A DNA stretch of 36,634 nucleotides from Candidatus Flavonifractor intestinigallinarum. GTDB lineage: Bacteria; Bacillota; Clostridia; Oscillospirales; Oscillospiraceae. A program made the translations under genes and the position numbers. The notes under the pieces were generated by a model. That model did not search any database. It had not been told where the DNA came from and saw nothing but the letters and a program-made list of their open reading frames with translations. Position 1 is the stretch's first letter. Each line of letters begins with the position of its first letter. This document shows, in pieces, positions 31,045 to 36,634 of the stretch. Where the stretch lies: contig DWXO01000083.1 in NCBI GenBank assembly GCA_019119165.1, positions 1 to 36,634 of the forward strand, in the 5' to 3' direction.

Positions 31045-31868
31045 ACGACATCCGACTGATCTGTCTGGACATGGACGGTACCCTGCTGGATGATGACCAC
31101 GCCACTGTGCCGCCCCGGAACGTGGCCGCCCTCCGGGCGGCGGCGGAGCGGGGGGCGGCGGTGACCATCGCCAGCGGTCGGGCCTGGTCCCTGCTGCGGG
31201 CGGTGGACGCCCAGATCGGCGTCACCCGGTATGCCGTGCTGTCCAACGGCGCGGCGGTGCTGGATGTGACCACGGGGGAGTGGCTCTACCGCCGGCCCAT
31301 GGACCCAAACGCCCGCCGTACCATCCTCACCCTGCTGCTGGACTGGGGGCTGCCCTTTGAGGTCTACTGCGAGGGAGAAAACTATATTCAGGCCGACCGC
31401 ACCGAGCAGGTGGTGGGCAGCGCCCTGTCCCCGGAGTTTGCACAGGTGCTGCGTTCGGTCTCCCACTTCCCGGAGGATCTGAACGCTGCCCTGGAGGGCA
31501 AGGCGGTGGAGAAAATCCACATCTTCCATGTGCCGCCGGAGCGCCGGCAGGAGCTGCTGGACGCGGTGGAGGCCTGCGGCCCCCTGGCGGTGACCACCTC
31601 TTTTGGGGAGAATATGGAACTCACCGCCCCCGGCGTCAATAAGGGTTCGGCGGTTCAGGCCCTGTGCGTCCGGCTGGGGCTGGAGCCAAACCAGGTGATG
31701 GCCTTCGGCGACGCGGGCAACGACCTGGAGCTGCTGGGCTGGGCAGGCTGGTCCTTTGCCATGGGCAACGCCAGCGACGAGGCCAAAGCCACCGCCCGCT
31801 ACCTTACCGGCACCAACCGGGAGGGCGGCGTAGGCATGGCGGTGGAACAATATCTGCTGAACGCATAA
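31041..31868 (+). CDS. Cof-type HAD-family sugar phosphatase
   Basis: 275 residues, HAD superfamily subclass IIB (Cof type). Catalytic Asp10 and Asp12 in CLDMDGTLL, Thr/Ser motif in TIASGRA (43-49), Lys in the NKGSAVQAL segment, and GDAGNDLELL near 229-238. The cap domain lies in about 85-190. These enzymes remove phosphate from sugar phosphates or nucleotide coenzymes. It starts inside the last codons of the transketolase subunit, so it may act on pentose or hexose phosphates; specificity cannot be read. Confidence 0.85.
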   Translation: MNDIRLICLDMDGTLLDDDHATVPPRNVAALRAAAERGAAVTIASGRAWSLLRAVDAQIGVTRYAVLSNGAAVLDVTTGEWLYRRPMDPNARRTILTLLLDWGLPFEVYCEGENYIQADRTEQVVGSALSPEFAQVLRSVSHFPEDLNAALEGKAVEKIHIFHVPPERRQELLDAVEACGPLAVTTSFGENMELTAPGVNKGSAVQALCVRLGLEPNQVMAFGDAGNDLELLGWAGWSFAMGNASDEAKATARYLTGTNREGGVGMAVEQYLLNA

Positions 31869-31870
31869 CT

Positions 31871-31907
31871 AAACGGCGCATGACCTTTGTCATGCGCCGT
31901 TTTCCTC
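31871..31907 (+). terminator. Terminator between the HAD and MATE genes
   Basis: A 14-bp perfect stem (31871-31884 with 31889-31902), loop CTTT, then TTTTCC. It ends the transketolase unit; on the reverse strand the T-run is short (TTTAG), so it may also help end the MATE transcript. Confidence 0.85.
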
Positions 31908-31918
31908 ATGGTTGATTT

Positions 31919-33265
31919 TCAGCGGGCCACAGAAGGAACGTCTGCCTGCTGTTCCAGTTGGGTCTGACGGATTTTATGGAAGTACCGCAGCAGGAAGAAC
32001 AGGGTAATCAGCAGGCAGATCCCCTCGGAGAACAGGGGGGAGAGCCAGATGCCCGTATCGCCCAGCACTTTGGACAGGACCACCAGACAGCCGGCAATGA
32101 GCACCAGGCCCCGGCCAAAGGAGATGGTAAGGGCGGGGAAGGGGTGTTCAACGGCGGTAAAGAAGCCGGAGATCACCACGTTGAAGCCCATGAGCAGGAA
32201 GGCAGGGGCATAGAGCCGTAGCGCATTGACGGTGTATCCAAAGAGTGGATCGGCCGGCTCCAGAAAGAGGCCTACAATGGGACCGGCCAGCAGCTGGCAG
32301 ATGACGAAGAAGCCTACTCCTGCCACTGCCACCAGCTTGATGCCGTAAGACAGGAATTTGTGGCACAGGGGCCGCTGTCCCGCGCCAAGATAGAAGCTGG
32401 ACAGAGGCTGGACCCCGTGGGCAGTGCCGATCATGGTCATGAGCACCAGAGTGTTGACATAGCTGATGATGGTGTAGGAGGTGAGGGCGGCCTCGCCGGA
32501 CACCTGCAGGATAGTCTGATTGAACAGAAAAATGACCAGGCCGTTGGAGAACTCGCTGAGTCCATCGGAGGTGCCCAGAGGAATGATCCGGCGGTAGGCC
32601 CCGAAGTCGGGCTTGAAACGGCCAAAGCGCAGAGGGTTGGGGTGGCGCACGAAGTAGATGACAAAGATCACAGTGGAGGTGACCTGAGACAAGCCGGTGG
32701 CCAGAGCCGCACCCCACACGCCCCAGTGGAAGTGCATCACAAACACATAGTCCAGCACCACATTCATAATGGCACAGGACAGTACGCCGATGGTGCTGAC
32801 GTGAGGGGCGCCGTCTGCCTTCACCTGAACCTCAAGGTTGTAAGACACGGTAAAAAAGACGGAGAAGCAGGCGATAATACCTACATATTCCTTTACCAGC
32901 GGCAGCAAATCCCCAGTGGCGCCCAGGAACAGGGCCACGCGCTCCAGGTTCAGCAGCACGACTGCCGTCAGGACCAGAGACAGAACAATGACCACTGCCA
33001 GGTTCTGATTAAAGTAGTTGCGGGCTTTCTCCTCGTCCCCTTGGCCCAGAGACAGGGACAGGACGGTGGAGGTGCCGGTGGCCAGCAGGATGCCGATGGT
33101 GAAGATGAGCGACACGAATGGCATGGACAGATTCACTGCCCCCAGAGCGTGGCTGCCCACGCCGTGAGCAACGAAAATGCCGTCCACCATGGTGTACAGG
33201 GAGAAGATCCACATGGAGACGATGGATGGAACGGTAAACTTGAAAAACTTAGCAACCAGATTCAC
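31919..33265 (-). CDS. MATE-family multidrug efflux pump (second, MerR-controlled)
   Basis: 448 residues with about 12 membrane helices. MATE signature pieces: FKFTVPSIVSMWIFSLYTMVDGIFVAHGVG (8-37), LEVQVKADGAPHVSTIGVLSCAIMNVVLDYVFV (about 144-176) and a second-half repeat with EFSNGLVIFLFNQ. It starts with GTG (33265-33263), with GAGGAGG 8 bases upstream. Probably an Na+- or H+-coupled exporter of cationic drugs (MepA/DinF-like). Its promoter at 33292-33322 has the elongated spacer of MerR-controlled genes, and the MerR gene is divergent. It is only distantly like the MATE at 14605. Confidence 0.85.
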   Translation of the reverse strand: MNLVAKFFKFTVPSIVSMWIFSLYTMVDGIFVAHGVGSHALGAVNLSMPFVSLIFTIGILLATGTSTVLSLSLGQGDEEKARNYFNQNLAVVIVLSLVLTAVVLLNLERVALFLGATGDLLPLVKEYVGIIACFSVFFTVSYNLEVQVKADGAPHVSTIGVLSCAIMNVVLDYVFVMHFHWGVWGAALATGLSQVTSTVIFVIYFVRHPNPLRFGRFKPDFGAYRRIIPLGTSDGLSEFSNGLVIFLFNQTILQVSGEAALTSYTIISYVNTLVLMTMIGTAHGVQPLSSFYLGAGQRPLCHKFLSYGIKLVAVAGVGFFVICQLLAGPIVGLFLEPADPLFGYTVNALRLYAPAFLLMGFNVVISGFFTAVEHPFPALTISFGRGLVLIAGCLVVLSKVLGDTGIWLSPLFSEGICLLITLFFLLRYFHKIRQTQLEQQADVPSVAR

Positions 33266-33291
33266 GGGTAAAACCTCCTCTTACTGGGGAT

Positions 33292-33322
33292 ATGATAAAC
33301 CCTCGTACTGTCCGAGAGTCAA
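33292..33322 (-). promoter_or_regulatory. MerR-type promoter with 19-bp spacer and central dyad
   Basis: On the reverse strand TTGACT (33322-33317), 19-bp spacer, TATCAT (33297-33292). The spacer holds the dyad ACCCTCG-N7-CGAGAGT (forward coordinates 33299-33319, 6 of 7 matching). Over-long 19-bp spacers with a central dyad are the hallmark of promoters activated by MerR-family DNA distortion. Confidence 0.8.
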
Positions 33323-33340
33323 GAGCGGGAGGCAAAAAAG

Positions 33341-34147
33341 TTGAAAGAATTTTATCAGATCCATGAATTGGCCAAATTGTTCGACCTGTGCCCCGATACG
33401 CTGCGCTATTATGAGGAGAAGGGACTGCTTCATCCGGTGCGGGGGGAGAATCGCTACCGGATGTACGGCATTCAGGATGTATGTACCCTGAACATTATCC
33501 GCTCCCTGCGGGAGCTGGACCTGCCCACCCGGGAGATTGGCGCCTATCTGGAGCACCGGAGCGTGGGGGAGACCCTGGAGCTGCTGGACCGGGAGGAGGG
33601 GCTGCTCAAGCGTCGGATGGAGGAGCTGGAAGCAGCCCGGAAGGAGGCGGCAGAGCGTCGAGCGAGATTGGAGCGCTACCGCGCGGTGGAGGCGGGGATA
33701 GTGGAGCTGGTCCGGGAGCCGGAACGGCCCTACGTCTTTCTGGAAAAGGATTTTATTCTGGAAAAGGAGATCGACTTTCAGCTCAAGCGGCTGGAGCAGC
33801 GGCATCAGAACTACATCCAGGTCATCGGCAGTCAGTGTATGGGGGCTCAGGTGGATGAGGAGAGTCTGAAAAAGGGGATCTTCAATCACTTTTCCCGGGT
33901 GTTTTTCCTGACCAGTCCGGGCTTGCCCTTTGACGATGAGCTGCCGGCGGGGGAGTATGCCCGGCTGTACTACCGGGGGGAGTATGACCGGCTGGAGGAG
34001 CACTGGAAAAAACTATTGGCCGGTGTGGAGCGGACCGGATATCATCCTGCTGGAGCGCCGCTGGAACTCTACCGTATCGACGCCCACGATACCAACTGCC
34101 CGGAGGAGTATGTCACGGAGCTTCAGGTTCGGGTCTGTGCCATGTGA
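33341..34147 (+). CDS. MerR-family regulator with C-terminal effector domain (BmrR-like)
   Basis: 268 residues. Winged helix at 5-75 (IHELAKLFDLCPDTLRYYEEKGLLHPVRGENRYRMY), a dimerising coiled coil at about 78-118 rich in Glu, Arg and Leu, and a C-terminal domain (125-268) of multidrug-binding GyrI/BmrR type. It probably activates the divergent MATE gene on binding cationic compounds. The start is TTG at 33341 with GGGAGG 9 bases upstream; no ATG fits before the HTH. Intergenic distance to the MATE start is 75 bases and contains the shared operator. Confidence 0.85.
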   Translation: MKEFYQIHELAKLFDLCPDTLRYYEEKGLLHPVRGENRYRMYGIQDVCTLNIIRSLRELDLPTREIGAYLEHRSVGETLELLDREEGLLKRRMEELEAARKEAAERRARLERYRAVEAGIVELVREPERPYVFLEKDFILEKEIDFQLKRLEQRHQNYIQVIGSQCMGAQVDEESLKKGIFNHFSRVFFLTSPGLPFDDELPAGEYARLYYRGEYDRLEEHWKKLLAGVERTGYHPAGAPLELYRIDAHDTNCPEEYVTELQVRVCAM

Positions 34148-34261
34148 CCCTGGATCAGATGTGGCGCCTCCAGGCAGGACAAGAAACTTTTTACAGCAGC
34201 GGTGCGTCTATGACATGGCGGGACTCCCGTCAGATTCCATGTTTAGCAGGAGGAGATACAC

Positions 34262-35410
34262 ATGAAAAGAATAGGTGCAACCGCTGTTGTCCTGACGATT
34301 TTATCTGCAATGTGCCTGAGCGGTTGTTCACAGGCTCAGTCCAATGCCGTGGATAGCAACGGCCTCAGCCCTGAAGCCCCATCCCACACTCCGGTGCAGA
34401 GTGAAATGCCCGCCTCACCGGAGCCAATGGATGAGATCTATCCTGTGAGTACCCAGGAGGAGGCAGCTCAGATCCTGGAGCGGGCATATGAAGGATTTGT
34501 GCAGGAAGTGACCTTCCGCTTTACACAGGAAGATCTGCCCTTTCAGGAGCGTTCCATTCTGCTCCAGAACGCATCCAATCAGGTGTTGAGCGCCCGGCCG
34601 GAGCTGAAATATGCCTACGCTCTGGAATGTACAGAAGGAGCGGAGGGGACGGTCTGTAAGATTTCGTATATGCCGTATAAGCTGGGGTATCCGGACGGCG
34701 AACCGGAGGGAGCCGTAGAAATCAATACCCTCGCGGAATTGGTGAAGGCGGCGGACGCCGCTCTTGGAAAGGAAGAGATTCCTATCGTGATCCGGGACCC
34801 GGAACTGCTGGTAGATGATATGCAGCGAGCTCTGCAGCTGGCGGGGTATGGCTATATCTTGTATACACTCAACAGCGACGCCACGGCAATCCGAGCTTTT
34901 CCAAGCGATTCTGAGACGGTGGAGGAGAGCGTCGAGAAGATACGGGAGATTCAGAGCATTGCAAAAGAGACTGCGGCGACAATCTTGACCGATACCATGG
35001 ACGATGAGGAAAAGCTTAAGGCTATTTACCGTTTTATTGTGGAAAATACCACGTATGACTACCGGTATTACCAGGACCCGAATGTGCTGCCCTATGAATC
35101 CAGGACGGCTTTCGGACCATTGCAGAATGGAACGGCCATCTGCGGCGGATTTTCCTGGGCGTTTCGTGTGCTCTGTGAGGAGGCTGGCATCCCCTGCTGG
35201 AACATTACCGGCACCGGAGCTGGGGAGGAGCATATGTGGAATTGCGCACTGCTGGATGGGGAATACCGCTACTTTGATACGACCTGGGACGCGGGACGCT
35301 CGGACGAAAGCCAGTGGAGGTATTTTGGCCGAACAGAAGAGGAAATCTCCCAGGAGCATTTCTGGGGAATAGGCCAGAAGGAGCTGATACAGGCGCTGAC
35401 TCAATCATAG
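34262..35410 (+). CDS. Transglutaminase-like lipoprotein
   Basis: 382 residues. Signal peptide 1-18 with lipobox LSGC and lipidated Cys22, then a Ser/Pro-rich linker (about 25-60). The C-terminal domain has the transglutaminase-like Cys-His-Asp triad: Cys294 in NGTAICGGFSWAF, His324 in GEEHMWNCALL and Asp339 in YRYFDTTWD. It is therefore anchored to the outer face of the membrane and may act as a protease or cross-linking enzyme on surface proteins or peptidoglycan-related targets. GGAGGAG precedes ATG 34262. Its codons are clearly less GC-rich at third positions than those of the neighbours. Single gene; no terminator is evident before sigK. Confidence 0.85.
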   Translation: MKRIGATAVVLTILSAMCLSGCSQAQSNAVDSNGLSPEAPSHTPVQSEMPASPEPMDEIYPVSTQEEAAQILERAYEGFVQEVTFRFTQEDLPFQERSILLQNASNQVLSARPELKYAYALECTEGAEGTVCKISYMPYKLGYPDGEPEGAVEINTLAELVKAADAALGKEEIPIVIRDPELLVDDMQRALQLAGYGYILYTLNSDATAIRAFPSDSETVEESVEKIREIQSIAKETAATILTDTMDDEEKLKAIYRFIVENTTYDYRYYQDPNVLPYESRTAFGPLQNGTAICGGFSWAFRVLCEEAGIPCWNITGTGAGEEHMWNCALLDGEYRYFDTTWDAGRSDESQWRYFGRTEEEISQEHFWGIGQKELIQALTQS

Positions 35411-35431
35411 ATTGGGACAAGGCTTTGCCGT

Positions 35432-35459
35432 ATAGGGACAAACATTGTCGGAATACAGT
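35432..35459 (+). promoter_or_regulatory. Candidate sigma-E-type promoter of sigK
   Basis: ATA (35432-35434), 17-bp gap, then AATACAGT (35452-35459), close to the sigma-E/sigma-K -10 pattern CATACANT with A for the first C. Lies 21 bases before the sigK start, which is where mother-cell expression would begin. Fit by eye only. Confidence 0.45.
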
Positions 35460-35480
35460 GGGACCATGGAGGTGTGACAA

Positions 35481-36131
35481 ATGATTCCTGCATGGATCCT
35501 GCTGCTACTCAACCAGGTTTTCTTTACCCTGCGCCTGTCCGGCGGGGGAAACGGCTCCTTTCCCCGGCCACTGAAGGTAGAGGAGGAGCGACGCTATCTG
35601 GAGTTGGCGGCCCAGGGCGATCTGGATGCCCGCAATAAGCTGATCGAACACAATCTGCGCCTGGTGGCCCACATCGTTAAGAAATACTATACGCCCAATG
35701 GAGATCAGGATGATCTGATCTCCATTGGTACCATCGGACTGATCAAAGGGATTGGTACCTTTAAACCGGACAAAAAGGTACGACTGGCCACTTACGCGTC
35801 CCGCTGCATAGAAAATGAGATCCTTATGCACTTCCGGGCCCAGCGCAAAACGCAGGGTGAGGTCTCCCTGTCCGATGCCATTGACGGGGACGGGGATGGC
35901 AATTCTCTTTCTCTGATGGACACCATCAGCGTGGATGACGATATGCTGGAGGAACTGGATGCCAGAGACGCGTGCATCCAGGTGAGAGAATGTGTGAAAC
36001 GATGTTTGGACCAACGGGAGGCAGCCATCATCACGCTTCGCTATGGACTGGATGACCGCAAACCGTTGACCCAGCGTGAGGTGGCCGCCCAATGCGGTAT
36101 ATCGCGGTCTTATGTATCGCAGCGGTGCTAA
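35481..36131 (+). CDS. sigK: Pro-sigma-K, interrupted: 5' part of sigK
   Basis: Mother-cell sigma factor of late sporulation. It starts with a hydrophobic pro-sequence (MIPAWILLLLNQVFFTLRL, 1-19) like the membrane-tethering piece cut by SpoIVFB, then sigma region 2 (about 45-120: DARNKLIEHNLRLVAHIVKKYY, ISIGTIGLIKGIGTF, YASRCIENEILMHFRAQRKT) and region 4 (about 165-213: TLRYGLDDRKPLTQREVAAQCGISRSYVS). After Ser213 it should continue Arg-Ile-Glu-Lys and about 25 more residues, but reads Gln-Arg-Cys-stop. The missing end of region 4.2 makes this form incomplete. A large serine recombinase lies just beyond, so interruption by a skin-like element, not decay, is the likely cause. Confidence 0.85.
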   Translation: MIPAWILLLLNQVFFTLRLSGGGNGSFPRPLKVEEERRYLELAAQGDLDARNKLIEHNLRLVAHIVKKYYTPNGDQDDLISIGTIGLIKGIGTFKPDKKVRLATYASRCIENEILMHFRAQRKTQGEVSLSDAIDGDGDGNSLSLMDTISVDDDMLEELDARDACIQVRECVKRCLDQREAAIITLRYGLDDRKPLTQREVAAQCGISRSYVSQRC

Positions 36132-36180
36132 TGTAAACGATTTTGCCTTCAAAGAAATGCGCCGCTGACCGGCGCTAATC
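36117..36180. mobile_element. Left attachment junction of a sigK-inserted element
   Basis: Similarity to sigK ends at 36119/36120 (TCG, then C shared with the expected Arg codon). On the element side two near-identical 10-mers, CGGTGCTAAT (36123-36132) and CGGCGCTAAT (36170-36179), and a GCGCC/GGCGC stem (36159-36163 with 36171-36175) lie between the junction and the recombinase gene. These may be recombinase contact sites. The exact crossover bases cannot be fixed without the right end. Confidence 0.55.
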
Positions 36181-36634
36181 CTTGCAACTACAGGGGTCAT
36201 CCCTTCTGCTCCAGTTCCCGGAACCGGAAGCGGAGGATGACCTCTTTTTCTTCGGTCAGTTCCACCCGCTCGATCAGGGAAACCAGCACCTCCCGGTTGG
36301 TGTGGGCGGTAGCCAGAAAGCGTTCCACCAGCTGTTTTGCCAGATCGTTCTGCCTTTCTGGTGAGAAGTCCGGCCGGTCGATCTGGGAGAGGCGCTGCTC
36401 CAGCGCGGCCCGGTCTGCCTTGACCTTCCGGTAGACCCGCTGGAAATCCGCCTCATCCAGCAAGCCGGACAGCTTATCCAGATACACCTGGTCCAGATGG
36501 TCGGACAGGCTGTCGATCTTGGCCTTCAGGGCGGCGATCTCCTTCTCGTGGTCCGCCTCCGCCTGGGCCTTTGCGATCTCCTGCTTGGCGATGGGCAGCA
36601 GCCTTTCGGCCTGCAGATAGTTCCGGCAGACCTC
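36120..36634. mobile_element. Left end of a skin-like intervening element (continues off-window)
   Basis: Everything right of the sigK break: about 77 non-coding bases and the C-terminal part of a serine recombinase running towards sigK. In Clostridioides difficile and Bacillus subtilis, sigK is split by skin elements cut out by a dedicated serine recombinase during sporulation. The insertion point here (residue 213) differs from the mid-gene break of B. subtilis as I recall it. Confidence 0.7.
36197..36634 (-). CDS. Large serine recombinase, C-terminal part (gene starts off-window)
   Basis: 145 codons read without stop from the window edge to TGA at 36199-36197 on the reverse strand. The visible part is the distal coiled coil (many Lys, Glu, Ala; for example AKQEIAKAQAEADHEKEIAALKAKI-type heptads, near 36490-36600) and the C-terminal helical end with LVERFLATAHTNREVLVSLIERVEL and VILRFRF, typical of Firmicute large serine recombinases of the Tn4451/skin type. 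The catalytic resolvase domain and zinc ribbon lie off-window. Its position, converging on broken sigK, makes it the likely excisionase-integrase of the element. Confidence 0.8.
   Translation of the reverse strand, partial: EVCRNYLQAERLLPIAKQEIAKAQAEADHEKEIAALKAKIDSLSDHLDQVYLDKLSGLLDEADFQRVYRKVKADRAALEQRLSQIDRPDFSPERQNDLAKQLVERFLATAHTNREVLVSLIERVELTEEKEVILRFRFRELEQKG

Noticed and set aside
36100-36131. Sequencing error or frameshift as cause of the short sigK
   Set aside because: None of the three frames after 36120 continues with sigma-K-like residues, and a recombinase gene follows at once, so true insertion is simpler.
1-36634. CRISPR arrays, tRNA or rRNA genes, transposase genes
   Set aside because: No regularly spaced short repeats, no cloverleaf or rRNA-like sequence and no transposase motifs were seen; the only mobile signature is the serine recombinase at the right end.

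Overview
The window looks like a piece of chromosome from a GC-rich, spore-forming, anaerobic gut Clostridium of the Oscillospiraceae type (Flavonifractor, Intestinimonas or Lawsonibacter-like). The reasons are the GC-rich third codon positions with strong AGGAGG-type ribosome sites, an NfnAB pair, mini-RNase III, RqcH, a pro-sigma-K gene, and fermentative CoA chemistry (CoA transferase, thiolase, a beta-keto acid cleavage enzyme). No rRNA, tRNA or CRISPR array was seen. All names come from motifs read by eye; no database search was possible.

Layout. 1-300: ends of an upstream unit (two terminator hairpins) and a promoter. 302-4430: MarR regulator and a heterodimeric ABC exporter. 4606-5404: a tiny Cys/Gly/Asn-rich membrane peptide and an unknown protein. 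5466-7594: mrnC and rqcH. 7618-11995: a LanFEG-like antimicrobial-peptide resistance module (response regulator, ABC ATPase, two permeases, histidine kinase) with a structured leader after the regulator gene. 12184-14454: nfnAB, electron-bifurcating transhydrogenase. 14605-15942: MATE pump. 16014-29009: an accessory catabolic cluster. 29248-31868: split transketolase and a HAD phosphatase on their own promoter. 31919-34147: a MATE pump with a divergent MerR regulator and a textbook 19-bp-spacer MerR promoter. 34262-35410: transglutaminase-like lipoprotein. 35481-end: pro-sigma-K cut short in region 4.2 and, converging on it, the C-terminal end of a large serine recombinase.

The catabolic cluster is the best candidate for an undescribed system. 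A LysR regulator is divergent from MFS transporter, DUF362 protein and a 94-aa protein; after a highly folded 5' leader come an L-carnitine-dehydrogenase-like enzyme, a second MFS transporter, both CoA-transferase subunits, a thiolase, two tandem proteins resembling 6-oxocamphor hydrolase (a crotonase-fold C-C hydrolase of beta-diketones), a beta-keto acid cleavage enzyme (BKACE) and a phosphotriesterase/lactonase-like hydrolase, closed by a strong terminator. Together these suggest import of a small oxo- or hydroxy-acid or cyclic 1,3-dione, hydrolytic C-C cleavage, oxidation of a hydroxyl to a beta-keto acid, cleavage by BKACE with acetyl-CoA, and recycling of acetoacetate to acetyl-CoA by CoA transferase and thiolase. 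The substrate is not known; dihydrophloroglucinol-like diones and carnitine-like hydroxy acids are the two hypotheses weighed.

The right end appears to be the edge of a skin-like element: sigK is open up to the turn-recognition part of its last helix-turn-helix, then runs into foreign sequence, and the next gene is a site-specific recombinase. Restoration of sigK by excision in the mother cell would be expected, as for the skin elements of Bacillus subtilis and Clostridioides difficile.
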